A DNA stretch of 62,417 bases from CAYNTG01 sp964400105 (GCA_964400105.1 CAYNTG010000002.1:1-62417), one strand, 5' to 3'; positions 9,861 to 18,747 are shown, counted from the stretch's first letter. Numbers and translations are program-made. The notes: generated from the letters alone by a model not told the origin.

Positions 9861-9920
9861 ACTATATGGATTTTCAAACAAATTGAACTATACTATATAG
9901 ATTTTCAAATAAACCGAACT
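9861..9920 (+). promoter_or_regulatory. Tandem 29-base direct repeat upstream of iorA
   Basis: Two units, 9861-9889 and 9892-9920, differ at only four of 29 positions. Both begin ACTATAT, share GATTTTCAAA in the middle, and end GAACT. The unit start-to-start distance is 31 bases, about three helical turns, so a protein bound to both would sit on the same DNA face. The repeat ends one base before the CGGAGG Shine-Dalgarno of iorA (ATG 9932). It could be an operator pair or a duplicated promoter. Confidence 0.6.
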
Positions 9921-9931
9921 CGGAGGTTCAG

Positions 9932-11713
9932 ATGTCAGAAAAGGTTCTGCTTTCCGGTAATGAGGCTATCGCCAGAGGGGCGTTCGAGGCTGGAGTCCAT
10001 GTCGCCACGGCCTATCCAGGAACACCATCTACGGAGATTTTGGAGTATATCGTCAGGTTCAAGGACGACATATATTGCGAATGGGCACCGAACGAGAAGG
10101 TGGCTGTCGAGGTTGGGCAGGGCGCATCGTTCGGTGGCGCGAGGACGCTTACGGCTATGAAGCATGTCGGCTTGAACGTCGCCGCCGACCCGATGTTCAG
10201 CTTCGGCTATACCGGCGTAAACGGCGGGTATATTTTGGTTTCCGCCGACGACCCCGGAATGCACTCATCGCAAAACGAACAGGATAATCGGCGTTATGCC
10301 GAGTTCATGAAAATCGCTTTGCTGGAACCATCGAGCAGCACCGAGGCACGCGACATGGTTATCGAGGGGATCGAGATATCCGAGCGGTTTAACACGCCCG
10401 TGCTTCTTCGGATGAGCACGCGTCTATGCCACAGCCTCGGCCTCGTCGAACTCGGCGAGAGGGTCGATGTTCCGGTGAAGGATTACACGCCCGATTTCAA
10501 GAATAGGGTTGTCATTCCGGCGCACGCGAGGGTATTGCATGTTAAGCTCGAAGAGCGGCTCGGAAGGCTGAAGGAATTTGCTGAAACGACTCCAATGAAC
10601 TTCGTCATCGATGGGGATTGGAGATTCGACGGCAAAAAAATCGGCATCGTTTCGTCGGGAATATCGTTCCAATACACGCGCGAGGCGTTCCCGAAGGCGA
10701 GATTCCTCAAGCTCGGAATGAGCTTCCCGTTCCCGCTAGAAAAGTGCCGGGAGTTCGCCTCGACCGTCGATGAACTCTGGGTCGTCGAGGAGAACGAACC
10801 GTTTATCGAGGATAAGCTCCGCGCCGGCGGCATCGAATGTGTCGGCAAAGAGCGGATTCCGCTCACGAACGAGCTTTCCCAGCGGATAGTCAAGGAAGTG
10901 ATGACCGGCGAGAGGATCGAGACGAAGATCGATGTCTCCGACCTTCCGCCGAGGCCGCCGGTGCTCTGTCCCGGATGCCCACATCGTGGGATATTCTACG
11001 CCGCGCACAAACTGAAATTCACCGGCACGACGGACATCGGATGCTACACACTCGGCATGATGCCGCCGCTCGAGATGGGCGAGACGTGCATCTGCATGGG
11101 CGCGTCTATCGGCAATGCCGTCGGCTTTGAAAAAGCACGTGGCAAGGAGTTCGGCAAGAACACCATCGCGTTCATCGGCGACTCGACCTTCGTTCACAGC
11201 GGGATGACCGGTCTCGCCGAAGCGGCATACAACAAAAGCAACATCACCGTGGCCATTTTGGACAACTCGATCACAGCGATGACCGGCCACCAACAGCATC
11301 CCGGCACCGGACGCACCCTTATGGGCGAGCCGACGACCTTCCTCGACTATAAAAAAATCGCCGAAGCGGTCGGGATCGAGCACGTATTCGAGACCAATGC
11401 ATTCGACATCGAGGAGATCACCGGTGTGCTGAAGAAGGTCAGGACGCTCGACGGTCCAAAAGTGATCATCAATCGCGGGCGTTGCGTGCTGCTCGATATA
11501 AAGAAGCTGAAGATCGTGCCGTTTACGGTCGATCCGGACAAATGCATCGCTTGCGGGATATGCCTCAAGCTCGGTTGCCCGGCGATCAACACCGGCGAGC
11601 CGAACGAAAAGGGCAAAAAGCGCGCGCGGATCGATTCGCTTTTCTGCGTCGGAGAGGCCTGCGGCATGTGCGCTCAGGTATGCCCGACGGGCGCTATATC
11701 TCAGCCGAAATAG
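9932..11713 (+). CDS. iorA: Indolepyruvate ferredoxin oxidoreductase alpha subunit
   Basis: This 593-residue protein has the fused architecture of IorA. The N-terminal pyrimidine domain carries AYPGTPSTEIL, the DDPGMHSSQNEQDNR loop and LRMSTRLCHS. The TPP-binding domain has CPGCPHRGIFYAA, GDSTFVHSGMTGL and AILDNSITAMTGHQQHPG. A C-terminal two-cluster ferredoxin domain has CIACGICLKLGCP and CVGEACGMCAQVCP. The enzyme makes aryl-acetyl-CoA (and related acyl-CoA) from the keto acids of transaminated amino acids and passes electrons to ferredoxin. CGGAGG nine bases before the ATG fixes the start. The beta subunit is divergently encoded at 6308-6889. The unusual tandem repeat just upstream may control expression. 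Confidence 0.95.
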   Translation: MSEKVLLSGNEAIARGAFEAGVHVATAYPGTPSTEILEYIVRFKDDIYCEWAPNEKVAVEVGQGASFGGARTLTAMKHVGLNVAADPMFSFGYTGVNGGYILVSADDPGMHSSQNEQDNRRYAEFMKIALLEPSSSTEARDMVIEGIEISERFNTPVLLRMSTRLCHSLGLVELGERVDVPVKDYTPDFKNRVVIPAHARVLHVKLEERLGRLKEFAETTPMNFVIDGDWRFDGKKIGIVSSGISFQYTREAFPKARFLKLGMSFPFPLEKCREFASTVDELWVVEENEPFIEDKLRAGGIECVGKERIPLTNELSQRIVKEVMTGERIETKIDVSDLPPRPPVLCPGCPHRGIFYAAHKLKFTGTTDIGCYTLGMMPPLEMGETCICMGASIGNAVGFEKARGKEFGKNTIAFIGDSTFVHSGMTGLAEAAYNKSNITVAILDNSITAMTGHQQHPGTGRTLMGEPTTFLDYKKIAEAVGIEHVFETNAFDIEEITGVLKKVRTLDGPKVIINRGRCVLLDIKKLKIVPFTVDPDKCIACGICLKLGCPAINTGEPNEKGKKRARIDSLFCVGEACGMCAQVCPTGAISQPK

Positions 11714-11816
11714 CTCGCGGGAAAGCGATTTTCGGAAAATAATATTTGCGGGTGCGACCGGTTTCCGTTAACGGTTTGAGATTGCTGATTTTTGACGGAA
11801 TACAAGGAATTTGCCC

Positions 11817-11850
11817 GTCATTGCGAGGAGCGTAGCGACGTGGCAATCTC
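11817..11850 (+). repeat. Dispersed palindromic repeat, family R1, intact copy B
   Basis: The sequence starts GTCATTGCGAGGAGCG and ends CGACGTGGCAATCTC. It has the partly palindromic form of the GTCATTGCGAGGAGCG(A/T)AGCGACG(A/T)GGCAATCTC-type element seen in many unrelated bacterial genomes. It lies in the 318-base gap between iorA and the TPR lipoprotein. Diverged relatives occur at 9695-9752, 37719-37762 and 60832-60864. Confidence 0.7.
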
Positions 11851-11958
11851 CCGCAGCAATCTCGATTTACAATAACGTAATCGGTGGTTTTACTAATCCG
11901 ATAGAAGCTCTCCATAAAAGGGCTTCTATCGTAATATTCGCCCCGGTTCGGTTTAAAG

Positions 11959-11987
11959 TTGACATTAACGTTTATTGGAAATATATT
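11959..11987 (+). promoter_or_regulatory. Strong sigma70-type promoter
   Basis: A consensus TTGACA at 11959-11964 is followed after 17 bases by TATATT at 11982-11987. Transcription should start near 11994. This places the in-frame ATG at 11975 inside the promoter and supports the downstream start at 12032 for the TPR lipoprotein. Confidence 0.7.
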
Positions 11988-12031
11988 ATAAAGATCACAA
12001 ATTGATAAGCTCTAAAAGTAAGGGCATGACA

Positions 12032-13285
12032 ATGAAGAAAATCCTCGCCGTAGCCATGTTTTTATCGATCCTCACGATCCTGATGCTCGCATGTGCAACG
12101 ACTACATCGACGGCAAATGCGGATGCCTCCGAACAGGCCATTAAAGAAGCGGAGCAGGCTCGTATCGACTCCTTGGATTACGCTATCAAGATCGAGCTTT
12201 CATTGGGACTTGAGTATCACAAAAACGCCCAATACACCGACGCGATCCCTCATTTCAAAAAGATAATCTACGAGCTCGATCCCTCGGAACAGCGCGCATG
12301 GAAATACCTCGCCGACAGCTATTTTCGCCTGGACCATCCGGACAGCGCGTTCGCGGCTTATACCGAAGGGATAGAGAAATTCCCGGACATGTCGTATCTC
12401 CACCGAGGGCTGGCGATTCTGTATCAAAAAATGGCTTCCGAGGGCGAGGTGGAATATATGGATAGCGCCCTCGCGGAATATTGCACGGCTTGCAGGTTGG
12501 ACGAAAACGAGGCTTATTCAGCGGCGCAGATTGGGCTTATCCTCCTGTCACGCGGGAATTTAGACTCTTCGCAAGTTTGGTTCGAGATATCCGCTAAGGC
12601 CGATTCAAACCAGATCGACATCTGGGAAAAGCTCGCCGATATATATATGGTTCGAGGAAACTGGGAGGGCGTTCGCAAGGCGTATAAAAACCTTACCCGA
12701 ATCGATCCGGAGAATACGGAATACGCATTGAACCACGGGCGCGCACAGGCCAATACCGGCGATTACGAAAACGCCATAGCCACCCTGAATGCATATATCG
12801 AATCCAACCCGGACGATTTCAAGGGATACAAATATATGGGCCTCGTCCATTCGGCGAGCGGCAAATATAGCCTCGCACAGAAGTCGTTCGTCAAGGCTGA
12901 AGATATCGCGCCGGACAACATCAAGCTGCTTTTGGACATAGCCGACACATACATCGATATGAAGCAGTTGTCCTCCGCGAACAAATACCTGAGAAAGGCG
13001 CGCGCCATCGATCCGAACTCGTGTCAGGCGATCGTCGTCGAGGGCAATATCTGCGTCGCAAAGATGCGCGGCGAGGTTTCCGATGAAGGCGTCGGAGTGA
13101 GGGACAAGCTTCGTTTCGAGTGCTGCCGTGATATTTACTGCCGCGCCGCAAGTCGCGGGTGCGAGCGCTGGTCCGATGTCGCTCGTATGAAGATGAAATA
13201 TCTCGACCAATTCATGCCGACCGCTCAGGAGAAAAAGGAATTCTACTTCATCAATCCGGAGCTTAAGGGCAAGATTTGCGAATAA
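12032..13285 (+). CDS. TPR-repeat lipoprotein
   Basis: This 417-residue protein begins MKKILAVAMFLSILTILMLAC, a lipoprotein-type signal with Cys as the probable modified residue; the Met at -3 is slightly atypical. The rest is built of tetratricopeptide repeats, for example HKNAQYTDAIPHFKKIIYEL and ANTGDYENAIATLNAYIES. The start at ATG 12032 is chosen over the upstream frame (ATG 11975) because an AAGGG lies 7 bases ahead and a promoter overlaps the earlier ATG. It precedes a second TPR lipoprotein by 20 bases and may form an outer-membrane or periplasmic scaffold with the downstream OmpA protein. No enzymatic motif is visible. Confidence 0.8.
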   Translation: MKKILAVAMFLSILTILMLACATTTSTANADASEQAIKEAEQARIDSLDYAIKIELSLGLEYHKNAQYTDAIPHFKKIIYELDPSEQRAWKYLADSYFRLDHPDSAFAAYTEGIEKFPDMSYLHRGLAILYQKMASEGEVEYMDSALAEYCTACRLDENEAYSAAQIGLILLSRGNLDSSQVWFEISAKADSNQIDIWEKLADIYMVRGNWEGVRKAYKNLTRIDPENTEYALNHGRAQANTGDYENAIATLNAYIESNPDDFKGYKYMGLVHSASGKYSLAQKSFVKAEDIAPDNIKLLLDIADTYIDMKQLSSANKYLRKARAIDPNSCQAIVVEGNICVAKMRGEVSDEGVGVRDKLRFECCRDIYCRAASRGCERWSDVARMKMKYLDQFMPTAQEKKEFYFINPELKGKICE

Positions 13286-13305
13286 CGGGAGCTTAGCGAG
13301 GTTTT

Positions 13306-14070
13306 ATGTTTCGAGGAAATATTTGGAAAACCGTTTTACTGACGTTCGCAGTCGTCCTGCTTGCTTCGATGTTCGGCGGCTGCTGGACGAGCAAGAGCGA
13401 GAAGCAGTATCTTCTCGCCAAATCCAATTACGACGCGAGTTTAGCATATTATCGCGAGGGGAAAATCGAGCAGGCGAAAGAGGAGATACTGCTCGCCATC
13501 GGAAAATATCCTGAGTTCACCGAGGCGCATATCCACTACCAGACACTTCGCGCCGACGAGGTCGATCCGAAGACGCTTCTGGAGGAATACGATCACCTTC
13601 TCAAACAAAATCAAGGCAATCCGCGTTTTCACTTCCTGTTCGGACGGCTTCTCCCGGAGATCGAGAAGCAGGAGATCGTCTATGAGCGCGCCGTTCAGTT
13701 GGACGACGAGTGTCCGTGGGGCTATTTTGGTCTCGGATGGGTCGCTTTCAAGAGAAGCAATTACGAAATCGCAGTCGATTATATCGAAAAGAGCATCGAG
13801 AAGGACCCGGAAAATCCATTATTTCACCTCGATCTGGGAGGCGTTTATTATTTCATGGGGATGTTCGAGGAGGCGATAGCGGAGTTTTCTCTCGCGAGGG
13901 AGCTTAACCCCTTCTATTCAACGGCTTATATCGATCTCGCGATAGCGTATTACCAGCGCGGCGATTTCGATATGGCGGTCGAGATGCTCGAGGAGTATCT
14001 GAGGCTCTACCCGGCGGCGAGCGACGCGCATGGAATCGAGCGCAAACTTGTGCAACTCCGGGGAAAATAG
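13306..14070 (+). CDS. TPR-repeat lipoprotein
   Basis: This 254-residue protein starts with a hydrophobic signal ending SMFGGC, a good lipobox with Cys27 as the lipidation site. It then has at least five TPR-like units such as ASLAYYREGKIEQAKEEILL, GWVAFKRSNYEIAVDYIEKS and AIAYYQRGDFDMAVEMLEEY. It should sit on the periplasmic face of a membrane and mediate protein contacts. The histidine kinase gene begins 9 bases after its stop. Its function is not known beyond the repeat fold. Confidence 0.8.
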   Translation: MFRGNIWKTVLLTFAVVLLASMFGGCWTSKSEKQYLLAKSNYDASLAYYREGKIEQAKEEILLAIGKYPEFTEAHIHYQTLRADEVDPKTLLEEYDHLLKQNQGNPRFHFLFGRLLPEIEKQEIVYERAVQLDDECPWGYFGLGWVAFKRSNYEIAVDYIEKSIEKDPENPLFHLDLGGVYYFMGMFEEAIAEFSLARELNPFYSTAYIDLAIAYYQRGDFDMAVEMLEEYLRLYPAASDAHGIERKLVQLRGK

Positions 14071-14079
14071 GCATCAGCC

Positions 14080-15414
14080 ATGCCTAGAACAAGGCTTCCG
14101 GGCAGCTTTTGGGGCACATTGGTTCGATGGACAGCGGTGGCGCTCGTCTTCGTTTTGCTGGGATTCAATCTTGTTAATCTATTGCAATATCGTCAGATAG
14201 AACCGATTCTTTCGAGACAGATGGGTGAAAGGCAGTCGTTCGAGGCGGGCGCTATCGCCGACGGACTTCGCGCGAGCTGGATTCGGTCGTTCATCGCCAG
14301 CCCGGATGGCATCTACGGAAGGATTCTCACCGACAGGTTAAACGAGCACCTCGAATCGGCAGGGTTCAATTCCATCACGCTGCTCGACAGCCTCGGCAAC
14401 GTTATTTTTTCCACCGAGAGCGCTTACGAAATCGGCGAGTTTTTCCCATATATCGAGGCCGACCGAATGGCCTTCAACAGTGCGCTTGCCGGAATCCCAT
14501 CCTCGACGGAGCTTTACACCAGCGGCGACCGCTATGTTCGCGGGGCCTATGCCCCCGTCGCCGACGAGCTTGGCCGGGTCGCATGGGCGCTCGGTATCGA
14601 GGCGGGCGCGGAGTATTATTACGCCCTCGCGATGCTTCGCCGTAACCTCGTGATCTTCGGAATTCTGTCGATCGTGTTGGCCGTGGTAGCCGGTGCGATA
14701 CTTCTTTCGGCGGCTTTCGCGCTCAAGAGGATGGAGCGGCGGCTTCTGCAGGCATCGGCGATGTCGTCGATCGGGCAGATGGCGGCGGGCGTCGCGCACG
14801 ATATCCGAAATCCGCTCGCAATAATTCGTGGCGCGGCAGAAAGCATCTCGAAGGCGAAGCCCGAAAAACGCGACGAGCTTATTTCGTTTATCCTGGATGA
14901 GGTCGCACGGATCGACGATACGGTGGCGGGATACCTTACGCTGGCACGCCCCGCAGACGAAATGGCGGCGCCGATTCTTCTCGGGGAATTGGCAGGGAAC
15001 GTCGCGAACAGGGTCCGGCGGAACGCCGCGACGGCGGCGGTGAGGATCGTCGTGTCGCGAGGTGAGGAGCAACCTGTCGAGGTTCGCGAGAACGCCCTTC
15101 GGCGGTGCATTTTGAATATATTCCTGAACGCCGTCGAGGCGATGCCCGACGGGGGCGAGATCCGCGTGACCACAAAGATCGAGAAAGACAGGTCGATTCT
15201 GGCGATATCCGACGACGGCCCCGGCCTCGACCGCAAAACCGCCTCGAAGATCTTCGATCCGTTCTTCACGACGAAATCGAACGGCACCGGAATCGGCCTC
15301 ACGGTATCGAAAAGGATCGTCGAGGACGCCGGCGGCACATTAGACCTTAAAACCACCGCGCCCGGCGAGGGGTGCAGTTTCGAGATTTCGTTTCCTATCA
15401 TAGCAAATAAATAG
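14080..15414 (+). CDS. Membrane sensor histidine kinase
   Basis: Transmembrane helices at about residues 16-36 and 189-213 flank a periplasmic sensor region of about 150 residues. The cytoplasmic part has an H-box VAHDIRNPLAIIRG with phospho-accepting His240, an N-box NIFLNAVEAMPDGG, a G1 box DDGPGLD, FDPFFTTK, and a G2 box GTGIGLTVSKRI. This is the NtrB/AtoS-like HisKA-HATPase layout with no HAMP that I can recognise. No response regulator is adjacent. The GAF-sigma54 activator at 38129 lacks a receiver domain, so the partner is elsewhere. Its place between TPR lipoproteins and an OmpA-type protein suggests envelope sensing, which is inference. Confidence 0.9.
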   Translation: MPRTRLPGSFWGTLVRWTAVALVFVLLGFNLVNLLQYRQIEPILSRQMGERQSFEAGAIADGLRASWIRSFIASPDGIYGRILTDRLNEHLESAGFNSITLLDSLGNVIFSTESAYEIGEFFPYIEADRMAFNSALAGIPSSTELYTSGDRYVRGAYAPVADELGRVAWALGIEAGAEYYYALAMLRRNLVIFGILSIVLAVVAGAILLSAAFALKRMERRLLQASAMSSIGQMAAGVAHDIRNPLAIIRGAAESISKAKPEKRDELISFILDEVARIDDTVAGYLTLARPADEMAAPILLGELAGNVANRVRRNAATAAVRIVVSRGEEQPVEVRENALRRCILNIFLNAVEAMPDGGEIRVTTKIEKDRSILAISDDGPGLDRKTASKIFDPFFTTKSNGTGIGLTVSKRIVEDAGGTLDLKTTAPGEGCSFEISFPIIANK

Positions 15415-15434
15415 TATTTCGGAAAATCATATTT

Positions 15435-15462
15435 TTGGCGTGATTTCTGCCTGTTTTATAAG
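15435..15462 (+). promoter_or_regulatory. Putative promoter of the OmpA-family gene
   Basis: TTGGCG at 15435-15440 and TATAAG at 15457-15462 are spaced by 16 bases, about 40 bases before the start codon at 15503, in the 88-base gap after the kinase gene. Confidence 0.4.
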
Positions 15463-15502
15463 GCGAATTTAATATCGATACAAACCTATAAGAGTTACTA
15501 AT

Positions 15503-17047
15503 ATGAAAAAAAGCATTTTTGCGATATTAGCGATCCTCTCGACGGCGCTCTTCGCCGATACGACCGATGTCGAAGCGACGGAGACTCCGCCCAAATCGCA
15601 TTCGACGAACATTTACGACGATATGACATCCCCGACGAACCTCACGACCGTCAATTCGACGCAATCCGATTTTGCGCCGTATATATCCGCTTCGGGGAAG
15701 GTTCTTTACTTCTCGACCAACCGTGACGACGACCAGGAGGATTTTTATATCTCGGAATTCTCAGATAACCGCTGGCAAACCCCAATCCCACTCGGTCCGC
15801 CGATAGGCACCGCGGCCAACGAGGGAAGCATGGCGATCTCCGCCGACGGCAACACGATTATCTTCACCGCGTGCGGCCGGACGGACAGCTACGGAAGTTG
15901 CGATCTCTATATCTCCGAGCGTGTCGCCGACGGATGGAGCGAGCCGCGCAACCTCGGAAGACATATCAACAGCTTGGGATGGGATGGTCACCCGTCGATC
16001 TCGGCGGATGGCAAATGGCTTTATTTTTCGAGCGACCGGATCGGCGGGTTCGGCGGGCGCGATATATGGTATGCGCGGAGGAAGGAGCGCGGCTGGGAGC
16101 GCACGAAAAACATCGGATACCCGATAAACAACGCGCGCGATCAGACCAGCCCGTTCATCCACCCGGACGGCGTGTCGCTTTACTTTTCGAGCGCGGGGCA
16201 CGGCGGCCTCGGAATGCTCGATATTATGAAGACGGAGATGGATTCCTCCGGCAAATGGTCGAAGCCGGTGAACCTCGGCCCGCCGGTGAATACACCCGGA
16301 TCGGACTATTTCTTCAGCATCCCGGCGAAGGGTGATTTGATCTATTTTTCGAGCGACCGCAAGGGCGGGTTCGGCGGGTTCGATATCTACTGGCTGCCGC
16401 TCTCGGACGCCCTTCGTCCGCGCATCGTGGCGACACTTTCCGGCAGCGTTTCGGACAAGGAGACCGGCGTTCCACTCGATGCGCAGATCACGATCGAGCG
16501 AATCGCCACCGGCGAGGTCCTCGCCAATCCGCGAACAAACCCCGAAACCGGCGAGTTTTTCCTCGTGCTCCCTGCCGGCGAAACCTATGGAATTAGCGTC
16601 ACCGCCGAGGGGTATGCATTTTCGAGCGAGCGATACGACGTTCCGGTCGAGGAGGGTTATCAGGAGCTGAAAATGGATTTCAAGCTCTCGCGGCTCGAGG
16701 TCGGGCAGAGCTTCGAGATACGCAATTTATTCTTCGACTTCAACTCGGATTCGCTAAAGCCGGAATCGGAGGCGGAGCTTGACCGCGCTGCAAATCTGCT
16801 GATCGAAAATCCCGATCTGCATATCGAGATTCAGGGGTTCGCCGATGCTATCGGCACCGAGGAGTATAACCTCGATCTCTCCGAGCGGCGCGCGTTCACC
16901 GTTCTCAAATGGCTTGTCGATCACGGCATCGATAGAAAGCGGCTTCGCGCGACCGGATACGGTGAGGCGCAGCCCGCCGCAGACAACGTCTCCGAGGAGG
17001 GACGCCGGAAAAACCGGCGCACCGAGTTCAACATTATCGGGGATTGA
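15503..17047 (+). CDS. PorE-like protein: PD40 beta-propeller, carboxypeptidase-regulatory-like domain and OmpA C-terminus
   Basis: A Sec signal (MKKSIFAILAILSTALFA) is followed by PD40/TolB-type propeller repeats from about residue 45 to 300, each with a YFSTNRD or YFSSDR core and a GGFGG loop. A carboxypeptidase-regulatory-like beta-sandwich (SGSVSDKETGVPLDAQITI) follows at about 315-390. The C-terminal OmpA/MotB peptidoglycan-binding domain has FFDFNSDSLKPES, IQGFADAIGTEEYN and LRATGYGEAQP. This domain order, minus an N-terminal TPR block, matches PorE of the type IX secretion system, which anchors the machinery to peptidoglycan. TPR proteins are encoded just upstream. Given the sorting-domain proteins in the window this role is plausible, but general OmpA/PD40 proteins look similar. 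Confidence 0.85.
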   Translation: MKKSIFAILAILSTALFADTTDVEATETPPKSHSTNIYDDMTSPTNLTTVNSTQSDFAPYISASGKVLYFSTNRDDDQEDFYISEFSDNRWQTPIPLGPPIGTAANEGSMAISADGNTIIFTACGRTDSYGSCDLYISERVADGWSEPRNLGRHINSLGWDGHPSISADGKWLYFSSDRIGGFGGRDIWYARRKERGWERTKNIGYPINNARDQTSPFIHPDGVSLYFSSAGHGGLGMLDIMKTEMDSSGKWSKPVNLGPPVNTPGSDYFFSIPAKGDLIYFSSDRKGGFGGFDIYWLPLSDALRPRIVATLSGSVSDKETGVPLDAQITIERIATGEVLANPRTNPETGEFFLVLPAGETYGISVTAEGYAFSSERYDVPVEEGYQELKMDFKLSRLEVGQSFEIRNLFFDFNSDSLKPESEAELDRAANLLIENPDLHIEIQGFADAIGTEEYNLDLSERRAFTVLKWLVDHGIDRKRLRATGYGEAQPAADNVSEEGRRKNRRTEFNIIGD

Positions 17048-17049
17048 TC

Positions 17050-18513
17050 TTGACCGAACGGATCGAAAAGGCCACGATCGCGGCGCTTTGCACGGTTACG
17101 ATCCTGTCGATTTTTGGCACGCGCTTCGCATTTTGGGGGGACGAGGCCGGCAGCTTCGAGATCGTCTCCGGGACGTGGCGCGAATTCCTCGGCTGGTTCA
17201 TGTCCGGCGAGCCGCATCCGCCGCTCTATTTCGCACTGCTGAAGATATGGAGCGCGATATTCGGTTATTCGGAGTTCGCGCTCAGGTTGCCTTCTGTCCT
17301 CCTTTTCCCGATAACGGTTTATCTTACATGGAAACTTGCCGGAAGATTCGGGCTGGATCGCACCGGCCGCATTTTCGCGGCGGCTTTTATCGCGCTCCAT
17401 CCATCGATGTGGGTCTTCGCTCGAATGGCGCGGTATTATCTTTTCACGGCGGCGCTTTTTCTTTTGGCAACAATCTTTTTAATCGATGCGATAGAGCGCG
17501 GAGGTCGGCGATGGATCGGTTACGGCGTTCTCGTCGCGCTGACGCTATGGACGGATTTCCCTGCGTTTTTGATAATCCCTATTCACCTCGCTCTCGTTCT
17601 GTGGAAGGGGAAATCGCATTTAACGCATTGGGCTATAGCCATTAGCTGTGCAATAATTACATGCGCGCCGACGATCTATCTCTTCGCGAGAGCGGCGTGG
17701 TGCTACGCCGAGGACTCCGCGCCTTCCGCGAAAAACATTGTCATTGGTGTAGCATATACGATATACGATTTTCTGATCGGCGAGGTTCGATATCCGTGGC
17801 AGGTTCCCACAGCGGCCGGGTTCGTCGCTGCGGCGTTTTTGGCGATTCGCGGGATTTTCAAAAGGCCACGCCTCGCGATCTTGTTCGGCGTTTTACCGAT
17901 CGTCACCGGCGCACTTGTTCTGGCGGTTTTCTTTCAGGAACTGCCGTTTATCTATGGCCCGGCGCGGCTGCTATTTCTGCTTCCGGCGGCGGCGATAGTC
18001 GTGGCGGCCGGTGCGGAAAACCTCACCCCAAAAGCATTCGTCCCACTTTCGGCGATTTTATTGATCGGATATATCTGGGGAATATCCGGCGCTCTCGGCG
18101 GAAAAGATTATCACAATTCGGTCTATACGATGCCGTGGCCGGAAATCGCCGAGCAGCTCGAGAAGGCTGGCGTCGAGGCGGCGATCTCGCGCGATTGGGG
18201 CGCGGTGCACTACATCCGAAAATCGATGGATGGGATTCTTCTACGCGACGGACTCGATGCCAGGCTTCCAGACGGCCCGGTGGCGCATGTCTGGCGTTCG
18301 GGGGTTTTCAATTTCCTCGAACTCGACTCCCCCGTTCAGAAACGACTTATGTCCGAGCGCGGCGCGCCGATAGACTCGATCTTCGCCGTCCCGGAACATT
18401 CCAAAATAAAAAGCTTGAAAGAACGATTTCTCCATGTAGATTCGCATGGATATATCGTTCGAGTCTTTATTTTTCCTGAAAGGAATGATCGTGTGCCTCG
18501 CGTTTCCCGGTAA
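17050..18513 (+). CDS. Polytopic GT39/ArnT-like glycosyltransferase
   Basis: This roughly 487-residue protein has about ten hydrophobic segments. The first periplasmic loop carries FWGDEAGSFE, and after about 30 residues PHPPLYFALLKIW and SEFALRLPS. The acidic DE and PHPPLY motifs are the signature of the PMT/ArnT/GT39 (GT-C) superfamily that moves sugars from polyprenyl-phosphate donors to lipid or protein. The start is uncertain: TTG 17044 overlaps the OmpA stop, while TTG 17050 has CGGGGA six bases upstream and is preferred. The C-terminus overlaps hypC by 23 bases. The acceptor cannot be predicted. Confidence 0.8.
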   Translation: MTERIEKATIAALCTVTILSIFGTRFAFWGDEAGSFEIVSGTWREFLGWFMSGEPHPPLYFALLKIWSAIFGYSEFALRLPSVLLFPITVYLTWKLAGRFGLDRTGRIFAAAFIALHPSMWVFARMARYYLFTAALFLLATIFLIDAIERGGRRWIGYGVLVALTLWTDFPAFLIIPIHLALVLWKGKSHLTHWAIAISCAIITCAPTIYLFARAAWCYAEDSAPSAKNIVIGVAYTIYDFLIGEVRYPWQVPTAAGFVAAAFLAIRGIFKRPRLAILFGVLPIVTGALVLAVFFQELPFIYGPARLLFLLPAAAIVVAAGAENLTPKAFVPLSAILLIGYIWGISGALGGKDYHNSVYTMPWPEIAEQLEKAGVEAAISRDWGAVHYIRKSMDGILLRDGLDARLPDGPVAHVWRSGVFNFLELDSPVQKRLMSERGAPIDSIFAVPEHSKIKSLKERFLHVDSHGYIVRVFIFPERNDRVPRVSR

Positions 18514-18715
18514 GATAGTCGAGATAAACGGCGCTTCCGCCGAGGTGGATTTCGGCGGGTTCACGAAAAGGGTGAACCTCATGCTCATGCCCGATTCCAA
18601 AATCGGCGATTTCGTCCTCGTTCACGCCGGGTTCGCTATCTCGAAAACGACCGAAAAGGACGCTGTCGAGACGCTCGAAGCGCTCGAAAAGGTGCGGAAG
18701 GTCTTTACGATATAA
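18491..18715 (+). CDS. hypC: HypC/HupF-family hydrogenase maturation chaperone
   Basis: This small protein (74 residues) has the HypC signature: MCLAFPGKIVEI at the very N-terminus, AEVDFGGFTKRVNLMLMP, and GDFVLVHAGFAISK. HypC uses the N-terminal Cys2 to carry the Fe(CN)2CO precursor with HypD and to bind the large subunit of NiFe hydrogenase. The GTG at 18491 is chosen over the ATG at 18485 because it puts Cys at position 2 and has AGGA six bases upstream. The gene starts inside the 3' end of the glycosyltransferase gene. No hydrogenase or other hyp gene lies in this window, so it is an orphan here. Confidence 0.88.
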   Translation: MCLAFPGKIVEINGASAEVDFGGFTKRVNLMLMPDSKIGDFVLVHAGFAISKTTEKDAVETLEALEKVRKVFTI

Positions 18716-18747
18716 CCATAAAATTTTGCCGTAATAGGTCGATACCG

